Positions 50,001 through 60,600 of a stretch of DNA of 64,000 nucleotides are shown here, piece after piece. The translations under genes and the position numbers were made by a program. The DNA is from Beaufortia kweichowensis. Lineage: Eukaryota; Chordata; Actinopteri; Cypriniformes; Gastromyzontidae. Positions within the stretch are counted from its first letter, which is position 1; each line of letters starts with the position of its first letter. The notes below the pieces were generated by a model, which saw only the letters and a list, made by a program, of their open reading frames with translations, searched no databases and was not told the origin of the DNA. Where the stretch lies: NCBI GenBank assembly GCA_019155185.1, contig CM032816.1, forward strand, positions 6,364,510-6,428,509, written 5' to 3'.

Positions 50001-51000
50001 AAACATAGATATTTTTGCAATGCTAGTGTCATACAGAGAGAATATTGCAAAATACCAATGCTGTTGTATGCTTGACGTATGTATGACTGAATTACACATT
50101 TTGTAATCAAACTGCTTTCTTTGTTCCTTGACCCATGTCAGTGCAAATAAAATACCTTTATTTTATTCATGCTTCTGTTCATTATTTGTCTCTTTTATTT
50201 CTTGTATGGCATGTGGATAAAAACACATTTGGCAGATTACATAATTGTCAATTGTTTTGTGTATGTTTACAACTTACAAGAAAACATTGCTGGGGTGCAT
50301 AGTTGTATTTTTAACATTTCACAGCCAGAGCTTCTTACAACTCGAAATACTCACAAAATGCTTTTATTTGTCAATGCCCAACTTGTTTTATACTTAGCAC
50401 TATGTGGTCTGCATGTTATTTGCGTTACTTTAAGTGTGCACGTTTCGGTGGGCTTATATTTTAGGTTAAGTTTCAGGTCGTGCTCGAATGGCGACAGAGG
50501 ATATGGATGTGCTGGAGTGATCCAGTCTTGTAGTCTGACTGAATGTGTATGTCTGACACAGCTCTGAGAAAGTAGACATTCAAAGAGCAAAACATCCTAT
50601 TAACACGCGTTTTACTGCTTTAAACACTCGCGTATCCGTCACGTACTGACAGTCCTGTATCGCACGGGTGTGTGAGTCAATTAAAAATGCATTTCACATC
50701 ATTGTACGCTGATTTTTCACTGGTTGCTCACCAGCATTCCTACTACGTGCCTATGTGTTTACATAACCAGTCTGTCTTCCGCGTTACTCGCGTCGAGAGT
50801 TCTCGCGAGGTTTCAGGTTACACAGCCGTGTGGTAATTGTAGTTTTTTACGTCAGTGAAAGGTTTCGTATGCAAGAACGCTCGCTGTTTAAATCGTTATG
50901 CGTCTACGTTACGAAAGATAAACAGTTAATACATTTTAAAACCAATTAATGTTTATGCCATTTTACGAAAATGCACCAAGTATTCATGCCTGTCTGTTAT
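47081..51000. other. Non-coding interval before hsd17b12a
   Basis: AT-rich. Between 48.5 and 49.2 kb many ACGT/ACGTAG words occur ('cagacgtatagagaattaga', 'gacacgtgg', 'gagacgtag'). Splice-like pairs such as 'ataaaag|gtacctg' (47960) and 'tttttacag|gataaaag' (48306) could mark a non-coding transcript. The 132-codon ORF at 50169-50567 has no recognisable feature. Confidence 0.4.
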
Positions 51001-51061
51001 TCCAAATTATGACTCATTGTGTGACCGCGCTGTTGAATGAAGTGGCTGACGTTGCTTCCGT

Positions 51062-51535
51062 CCAATAAAATCTTCCTGACTGCATATCAGGGGCGGGAGA
51101 TTAAGAGTCATCTCGGCCAATAGGCAACAAGCTTCATTCATAAAATAGTGTGGGGGGTGATCATGGAAAGCGTGGGTTTGGAGGTTTCGTAACCCTGACT
51201 GAAACAGAAAAACCAGTTCTGAATCACAACCAATGACATTATTTGAATGGAGGTTACCGTAATGTTTGTCCAATCGTTTCTCACTCGGAACAGCTTTCGG
51301 TCCGCCCCATTGAAACGGAGAACCGAATGAATGAGAATGGGCTCTTTGTGATTGACGCAGACAATAGCCACAGAACGGTAAGTTGCAATTGGCGGACAGG
51401 AGTTTCGACCAATCCACAAAGGACGTGGGTATGCATGGGCGGGGATGGAGTAGGTGGGAGGTGTGCACTTAAATCTGGATAGACTCGTATGTTAGAGGAG
51501 TTGTAGGGGTGTGATGCCACAACCTGCTTATAAAG
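51062..51535 (+). promoter_or_regulatory. hsd17b12a: hsd17b12a promoter: CCAAT array and TATA box
   Basis: Five forward CCAAT boxes (51062, 51117, 51230, 51270, 51409) and one inverted (51388-51392) lie in 350 bp, followed by TATAAAG at 51529-51535, 81 bases before the start codon. A TATA at this distance predicts a start site near 51.56 kb and a leader of about 55 nt. Multiple CCAAT boxes imply NF-Y, a usual partner of SREBP at lipid-synthesis genes. No clear sterol response element was identified. Confidence 0.65.
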
Positions 51536-51615
51536 GGGCGCACACATTGAAGCTTTAAAGCAGTGCATAACGCCTAATTTTGCAGGTCATTCACCACACA
51601 CAGCCAGCCGTAGAT

Positions 51616-54600
51616 ATGGAGTCGTTTAACGTGGTGGAGACGCTACAGCCTGCCGAGAGAGCGCTCTTCTGGGTTGGTGCACTTACCACGGCCTCGCTGG
51701 CGCTGTGGCTGTTGTACAAGATTCTCACTGGCTTTAGGATATGGGTGATAGGAAACGGGGATCTACTCTCACCCAAATTGGGCAGATGGGCAGGTAAGTT
51801 GAAAGACATTCGTTGACACTAAACGCTTGTACATGAGTGGCATGAATGTGTTGCGTAATTCCAGCGTTAAACTTAATTAAAATGAACTTGGTGGATTTGA
51901 GAAACTATAATAATTTGAACTTTCAGACGTTTTGCCGCAATATATGCAATTTAACACGTCACTGTCGTAAATGTTTCTCACTCAGACGAATTTACAATTA
52001 TTAGGGAAAGATTCAATCGGACTAATTGAGGCATTAGGATTTTTTGCGTATGGTCAATGGAGGCGACGTGTGTCTCAGGTTGAATGATTGCGCCATGCAT
52101 TCATATATTATGCGTAGATGACATGCAATTCTGAGTCAGAAGCCTGATTCAATTGACAAAAAATACGTTTGTTCTTGATATATTCGGTCAAATATACAAA
52201 AAATGACTAATTAAATCATAATCAATGCAAGTTAGCACTTACAAAAACATTTTATACCTTGCTCACACCTAAAACGGATACTCCTCTTAATATGTGCAGC
52301 TAAGTCGACAAGTCAGTGGTTTATTTATCATTTTACGAATTTCTAGTTTTTCCTAAATCTCGTGCCTGGCCCAGCCTGACCCAGTTCTCCAGTTTCTCGG
52401 CTGCGCCGTGCCAATGCTTGTCCCGACAAACGCTCCTTTTCAGATTGATTTGACAGTTTCTTGGGTAAAACGCGGCTTGACGACTCCGTGCATGTGCTTT
52501 AGCCGCCGTTGTCGACTGCTGACCGCTTTATCCCCTCACTGGGGCACGAAGGTTGGTTTTGGCAACATGACGCAGTTTAAAACGCCAATCTTAATTATAA
52601 TGCGGGTCCATACCACGTGCGGCATGTGAGGGGAGATTTGTGTGTGTTGCTCAAATTTGAAAAATACACGAATTGCAATGCATAGGTTTTCAACAGGGAC
52701 TTTAAATACAGTAACTTTACAACTCATCGCACTGTAAAAGATTTGAAAATGTCTCCATAGTCTTTCACTTGTGGTGGGGGATGTTGCCTAGGCAGCAGGT
52801 GCAGCAGCATTTTAACCCCTAGCGGTCGGATTGCGCATTGCACACCACAGTGATGTGAAATTCGCACCTTTAATTTATGAACGTGCTAGAAAATTTTGTA
52901 GATTTTTGTTTCTTAATATGAAGCTATTACAGTACACTGGATGCGGGTGCTGTCCACTCCGAACCAACCAAAGGTGTTTTTCCACGATGGTATTAATTGA
53001 CGTATAATCCTACAGTTGTTCATTTATCAGCGAAGATATTTAACCGCAACTGTATTTTGTAATCGCCTCTCAGTACATTCTGTTAGTCAGACTTGCGTCA
53101 AAAATGGAGGTGACGAGTGCCACTCCCTGAAACTCAAAAAGCAGGTTACCAGTTGGACCAGTTTAGTTTTAACGTGCATTATCTGTAAGGTAAACGGGAT
53201 GTGATTGAAAGTGGAGGTTAGGGGCAGTCCCTCGTCCTGTCAGTCCAGAAGCACAGGTCGTAAAATTGAGCAAGACAGCGCATTTCCAGATTACGAAACA
53301 CTAAAACTGACATTCCTTGGCACATATATTCTCTCATGAACTCGTTCACTTACATGTTGCACGCGCCGAGTCACAAACCGCATTTTTTTAAAAGTACAAT
53401 GTGCTGATTTTGCAGCAGCTTGAAGGTGAGTCATAAAGTGAGTCATACTAACGAGGTATGAGGATGAAGCAGGAGGAAAATCTCTGTGGTATGTTCCTGA
53501 AGTGAACGAAGGAATGCCTGATTCAATTTAATGGGAGACCTCTAGTGTTATTCAAGGGAAATGCACTGCAATGGTAAAGGTTGTGAGGTTGATGCTTGCA
53601 GAATTAGACGATTATTTTTTAGATATTGCATTATTGGTCAAAAGTAGCTTTCTCTCTTTCTTTCTGAGTATTACTGCATTAATACATATAACCAAGGAAT
53701 TTAGTGCAGCATTCTTTTATAAAGACTCACAGATCTATTAATGGACAATTAGAATGTAAAGTTATCACAGGACTTCTCACCATATGCAGCCATTTCTTAT
53801 TGTAAGAATTTAATACACCATTCAATCAAAATCTTTAGGAAATCTCGCAAAAATGTGTCTCATAGGTAACATTTCACCCTAAAAAACAAAAATTTTCTTT
53901 TATAACTACAATAGTTCACCCAATTCGCTCATTATTTATTTATCATTTTGTTAAAGTAAATAAGACTTTAAAGAAGATATTTTGAGAAGTGTCTCATGTT
54001 TTTTTTTGTCTTTACAATGGTAGTCAAGGCAGATCCATGTTGTTTGGTTGCCAACATTCCTCAAAATATCATCTTTTCTTTTATTTTTCTGCAGAAGAAA
54101 GCAAGTCAAACAGGTTTGGAATGACATGAGGGTAAATAAATGGTTAAACTATCCAGTTAAGCACATTTCCCATGATTGTGATTCAACCAATTCCTAGATT
54201 TTTTCAAATCATCATCATTTTTACTTTTTACTAAGTTTTTGGAGTTTAACATTAATTAATTAATGCATTTTTTAAAATCAGCATTTCATCCGTGTAACTA
54301 TAAAATAGATTTTGTTTATTTAGAATAGATATTTATTTTTGCAATGCTGACCGAGCAGCATGAGGAAGCCAGAATTGGAGTTTCATCACCCTCCCACCTT
54401 CCCCTTCTCCTCCAGTGGCTTACTTCATCCTTCCTTAGAACATTGAATGTGTTTGAGAATCACACAGTTATGTAATAGAGCTGCAGTCATTCATGAGGAC
54501 GGGGGCGATTGTGTCACACAAACTTGTTCTGACATTCAATTGGAGGGAGTTTTCTGTTTAAAGAGTCGCTTTGGCTTTTTTTGTTCAGGTGAAATATGGT

Positions 54601-57600
54601 AGAATCCAGAGTTGTCTTGTTTTGTTTCTCATTTTACTGAAATGTAAATTTTCACAGATAGTGGAGTTTGGTTATACTGCAGTATTATTTTGTTGTTGTT
54701 ATACCCCTTGTGTTCAAGTTTTGTGTTTGTATTGGCTACAGCTGCACAGGTTTGTGAATAGCAACCGTAGCTCATTCATGCTAGGTTAAAGTGACAATGT
54801 GAATGAAATGTTTTCCCTGTCGCATGTGAGCGAGTGAATGCGAAGTGCGCAACTTGTGAATGTGTGAGCCCTTGTGCGTCCTAACTGTGAATGATGACAG
54901 CGTGTGACTAGCTCTCGTGTTGAGAGGAGGGGTTTAAAGGAAGAGGACGCTACCGTTCATGTGACCAACACGCTCGTTGCCACGTGCTAAAAAGGAGAAT
55001 GCTGGGTAATATTGCTAACCTATTCTCCCCCTCCTCTTTTCTCCCAGCCTATCTCTATCCTCCATCTCCTGCTCATCCCCTCGGTCTCCATCAGTAAGCC
55101 CCCCCCTCCCGCCCCCAGCCCCCCAAATCTATTCGTTTCAGCCCCTCTCCGTGAGCCCCCACCTTCCCGTTTCTCTTCTCTGTCACGACTCTGCTCCATT
55201 TATTTATTTATTTCCTGCAAAAGGAAATCTTCCATCTGCTGTTTAACGTTACACTTACAATTCGCATCCCATTCCAAGCAGCCATCGTGCGGCATGTACC
55301 ATAAGCTTAATTAGATCTTCTTGGCCAAAATTGAAACGGTTTCCTTCGGTTTCAACAGGCTGGCGCTTGCCGCACGGACAGCATTTGTAGTTATTTTAAC
55401 CATTTAGTATGCCAATCCTGTGTTTTTATCAGCTTACACTTGTTAGATGTGTTGAGTTTTTTTGCAGTGACAGTCTAGTAGTACAAATGGCATTTATTTT
55501 ACAGTATTTCACCTTGACAGGTGCTACTTCTGCACAAATCCAACAGGAGATTTAATGCCTCTCACATGCATTTTTCCAGCTTCATTGGCTGCCTACAAAA
55601 ACACACTATAACTATATTTAGATGTATTGAATGATTTCTGCACCTTTTCTGTTCTAATTGTTTTTTTTTTAGCAGGAAAGAAACCGTTGCAAAGAGAACT
55701 ATTGATTTGTCACCACTTTTTTTGCATGCATGTGACACTTGCGCTGCTATTTGTGATATTGCACCCTCTCACCCCCACCATCTTTTTTTCTCAATCCACC
55801 TTTATCTGAGTACAGATTCTATTTTGGGTGCTGAACTGCTCTAGTGTGTAGTTTTCCTGCTGGCCATGTGACTGGCTTGTGCTATTTAAAGCGTGTTGCT
55901 GCTTTGGGGGTGGAGGGGGTGCGGAGGTGTTGGCATTCTGCAGTGCTATAGAGCCAAAAACGGAACAGTTCATTCATGGAGGGGGGGCGAGAGAGGGTTG
56001 CGACAGACTGCATACAGTAGAAGCCGGTCTGAAGGTGCACGCAAGGACTGCATCACCACCCCAGCACCACCAAACCCCCCCATGTCAAGTTTTTTTCTTG
56101 AACAGTGTGGTATACCAAGGGCTGTACAATGAGCTGGGTTGCTGGGGGGATAGAGAGAGAGGACGAGAGGGATGGAGAGAGGAGGAGAGAGAGAGAGCGG
56201 GCAGCATCTTGTTGGTATTCAAGTGCTGCGGCTGTTCCAGACGAAGCAGCTATTTTTACTCACCGGGCTGCTTTTTTTAGCGCAGGAATATTGAGCCTGT
56301 GCAGGGCCAGTGCGCCTGTGCAGCTCTGTGTTTCTGAAGGTACTGTTCGTGAACGTACCCCAGCACGACTATTCGTGCCAACCTGCTTGCATTGGGACAA
56401 ACATCTGCACCTATACATTCTTAAAAAAATGTTCTTCATAATTGACAGTCTGATTCTTCTTTTAAGTATTTCAGATCACTTGACCTGTTGAAACCACTCA
56501 ACAAGAGACATTCAAAACAATGTGTGTACCACGTCATGAATACTAACATGTCTCTGTTTCCATCGACAGTGTCGCATTATATTTTTTCAATATATATATA
56601 TTTTACATCTGGCAGATGCTTTTATACAGAGAGACTCGCAGTGCATTTGGGGTTTATGTCAGCGGTCCTTCATGTGGATGCTTTCGTACATTTTCAGACG
56701 TTTTGCTCGCGTCATGAGAACTAACTCTAGCTTTTTGTGTTTTGATGAGAAGCAGTGCATTCTGTAATTTCTCTCTCATGCATGACTCAAACCATAACCA
56801 TATTAACTGTTTAGAGTGGAATAAACATTTCAAAATTTCAGTGGCTTGAGTTGCTTTGGAAGGCCCACTGAATTCTGGGAACTTTCACCCAGCACCTTTA
56901 GCGTTTTTGTGTCCGTGCACACACGGTCTTCAAAGTTTGGCAAAATGCAAACCACGTCTTTTATGGAATGTGTCCAGTTCAGTTTTTGGTGCGTTTGCTG
57001 TGAATGATCCAGTGTGAGAGGAATGTTCCTTAAAGCGACATGCGTCTACACGATTTTGTATTTTCTGTCATTTTGAAGGATTTACTAGAAGTTGAACTAC
57101 ATGTGAATGCTTCATCCATTGACTGAAATCATAGCGTTGATTTGATAAATTACATTTTCAACCTGTCCTTACGAGCATTTTGAGCATTTAGACTCAAGGT
57201 AGTGTAGGCCAGTGACCAAATTATCTCTTAAAAAATCTGTGATTTTCACGATTAAATTTTTTTGTTGTTAAAATTCAGTTTTATTTTTCAGTAACGGACC
57301 TGTTCAATTTTTATTAATTTACATACAGAGGCTTCAAATACCCTTAAATGTTGTCAATTTGTGATCATTTTTTATAACTTGTTATTTTGTTAATGTTTTG
57401 GAAATAAATCTGTCATTTGTTGTTTCGGTTTCATATTGTTGAAGATATCGTTATACAATCATAATCATGAACCCAATATTGCATATCATTTTGTATTGTT
57501 TCATGAGCTGAGCGTATTGTTACACGCCTACCATTGAGACATAATGAATGAAGAAGTGTTTCTAAGAGTGAATTTAAAAAGAAAAGCTCTCTCTGTCTGT

Positions 57601-60600
57601 GTCTCTCTGTCTGTCTGTGTCTCTGTCTGTCTGTGTCTCTCTGTCTGTCTGTGTCTCTCTGTCTGTCTGCGTCTCTCTGTCTGTCTGCGTCTCTCTGTCT
57701 GTCTGCGTCTCTCTGTCTGTCTGCGTCTCTCTGTCTGTCTGCGTCTCTCTGTCTGTCTGTGTCTCTCTGTCTGTCTGTGTCTCTCTGTCTGTCTGTGTCT
57801 GTCTGTCTGTCTGTGTCTGTCTGTCTGTCTGTGTCTGTCTGTCTGTCTGTGTCTGTCTGTCTGTCTGTGTCTGTCTGTCTGTCTGTGTCTCTCTGTCTGT
57901 CTGTGTCTCTCTGTCTCTACCCACATCTGACTTTGCGCAGTCTCCCGTTCACCCCTCAACCCCCCTCCCCGATTTCTATTTTTAGCAGCCCCCAGTATCC
58001 CTCTTCACCCCTCCTGTGCTGTCGTGCTTTACAGACGTCATAACCCCCCACCCCTTCTCTTCCCCACAGCCCTGTTCTTGCAAATGACCACTGCCCATGC
58101 CACGCTTTGATCTAGGGCTGTCACAATATCAGCTTTTCAATACATGGTTATCATGGTTAAAAGAATTCATGATAATGATATTATTGCATCTATTAAAATG
58201 TTTTTTGAATAATAAATAATACTATCAAATTTTTTTTTTTTTTGACCAATGAATCAAACTGGCAGTGTAACTGTAAATATTAACACAAAATTGATAATCA
58301 TGGTTTTCATGTCATGGTTCTTGTAAATCTGGGTGTATTGTGTATTTGTGTGTACACTTTATTAAACTGCAACATCGTGGGATATTTAGATGGGCCTATA
58401 TTGGCATAGGCTAAAATGTTACAATACTTTGCTTTAAAATACAAAAGTGGTTCAAAAAACTAATCTTAGGATGTTGAAAAGTGTTTTTAGGTCAATGAAA
58501 TAATGAATTTTGAGCATTTTCTTTTGGGTGGAATTTCCTGTTTAGCTTGGAATACTGGTCTTTAACACATTTTTAAGTAAATTGTAAAAATTTCTTGAAA
58601 CTGGTTTCCTAAACGAGTAGTCCCACTGCAGATTGATGTCATACGTTGAGCCAATATTATTTTGTCAGAATCTCATGTTGATGGTGCTTACTTCTGTGCA
58701 TAATAATCTATGATACGACTATTTAAACATTGAATTACAAACTTCGTCTTGTAGTTTTGCAGATATGATGTTTGAATTATATACTGTACGAGTACATCTC
58801 TGTCCACCTCATCTTTCCAGCAAGTTTGTTTTTGACCGAATGGAATAATTAAGCTGATCCTGTCGCTTTCTTCTTTTTCCAGTTGTGACGGGAGCCACAG
58901 ATGGGATTGGGAAATCCTACGCGGAGGAGGTGAGGGTTTCTCTTCTTATTTATCTCCTCGCTCCACGGAAAGCACAGTGACTCATCACGAGACAGAGGTT
59001 TTCACTCTGAGGCCAGGAGAAGGAGGGTGACTAGAAGACTGCTGGTGGAAAAAGACCCGTTACCTCAAATAACTCTTACATTCACAAGCAGTCTGGAAGT
59101 TCTTTCACGTCACCCCTGACGTCTCGTAATTAACATTGAGACGTGCACTTAGTGCTTTTAGTGATGTTAAAGCCATAGTGTGGTGTTTTTATGCCTCACC
59201 AATTGGAATTACAAAATTTATCAACCTGCTGATAATTTACTTTGTGTTAAAATACTTTCTGTTGCGAGTCTTTAAGACGTCTTCTCTCAAAATTGCTGCC
59301 ATAGATGCTTAGCACTGTTTCTCTTGTTGTAAAAAATGTGATATTAAAATGTTGTCTCTTTCTCAGCTTGCTCGACGAGGATTCTCCATGATGCTCATCA
59401 GCCGCTCTCAAGAGAAGCTGGACGACGTGGCGCGGTCTCTCGGTCAGTCTGTGTGTGTGTGTTGCAAACTGCAAAGCTCCTCTCTGTGAATGACAGACAG
59501 TCGTCCTGATGTTAATGAAACTAGGTTTATTTTTAGCCCTGGCCTGAGAGGCAGGGTAGGGGCCTGATTCACTGCCTGGGTGGAGATCTGATGCAGTCTG
59601 GCAGGAGTGCACAGTCAAAGGTCCAAGGGTCGTGCACAAACTTCTCCGAAAACCGTTGAACCCCGTTTGCCTTTCCTATTCCAATAAATGAGATGCTTGC
59701 AGAGAAAGCTGCAAGTGCCGTTTAGACTTTCCATTGGTCGTCTGCATGAACGCTGTGGGGCGGTGACAAGCATCCACCCTTTGGATCAGTCACATGTGTT
59801 GAGGATCACGACTTATATGACGCATTTTCCCTTTATCACCTGATAGGATGTTTATGCAACTAACTGTACTGCTGCGACTGTTCAGTTTTGTGGGTTCATT
59901 TTTACAAGTTGTCGAGATGGAATCTGCATCTTTATTTAGTTTAGCATGCAGTCGCCCAAATGCTTGCTGTAGAAAAGCTTTGCCAGTATTCGTTGCTTCT
60001 ATTTTGGTATGAATGGAGGAAGATCCACTAAAAGATTATGAATGGGAGTTTTCTCATACTGAGAACAGCAATGATTCCGCCCTTGTGTTTAGTAAATAAT
60101 GAAGTAATGACGCCTCTCATCTTAGACGTGATCGGCTCCTTCACGATAACGGACAAGGACTGATTCCACTGAAAGTTAAATCAGTTGTTTACATCTATGA
60201 AAAGATTGTTTGTTATCACTTGCTTTTATTACTAACAACTTTTAAGCTAGATGTAGACACTTAAACACTGAAACGCACTGGAGGAGGTGGTTACGACTAG
60301 TCACGAGCCAGGGCGTTATTTGCCTAACCACGGATCATTCTTTTTACATGGCGTTCTGAAACAAGTTTATACCACAAGCCGCTTGTTTTGAACGTTACTC
60401 TAAAACCCAAACAAAACATTTTAATGCGTGTTCACATGCATTCAGTGCCATCCTCTTCCGTGTTGCATCTCGATCCGTAGCTTACCGTTGCTTGCTGCGA
60501 GATTTGAGAGGAATTTTCCTCTCATAAATTACTGGAACAGTGTTTAGACAAATGAGCCTTTGGACAATAAATTGTAACTGCTGCAGGCACCTCATGCAAG

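Larger units (their letters stand above)
51794..57580. other. hsd17b12a intron 1, proximal part
   Basis: No exon is supported. It holds paired AP-1 motifs (53427-53445), one inverted-repeat element (53909-54160), a CACGTG E-box near 54980, pyrimidine-rich sequence at 55.02-55.15 kb, and a fish repeat fragment at 56580-56680. Overlapping ORFs at 55.88-56.49 kb lie in purine-rich, repeat-like sequence. Confidence 0.5.

Noticed and set aside
50169..50567. 132-codon plus-strand ORF with a hydrophobic start
   Set aside because: AT-rich sequence, no recognisable domain, hydrophobicity spread unevenly, an opposing ORF on the other strand, and no signal of selection visible.
51007..51568. Minus-strand ORFs of 153, 95 and 93 codons opposite the hsd17b12a promoter
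   Set aside because: They overlap each other in different frames and coincide with CCAAT-rich promoter sequence; no domain, splice or poly(A) support.
55879..56491. Overlapping ORFs of 133 and 128 codons in hsd17b12a intron 1
   Set aside because: Purine-rich, low-complexity stretch with frames overlapping each other; no splice partners.
57528..58043. Long ORFs on both strands (up to 143 codons), Cys/Leu/Ser/Val or Arg/Gln/Thr/Asp repeats
   Set aside because: They are translations of the 18-bp minisatellite and lie in intron 1 of hsd17b12a.
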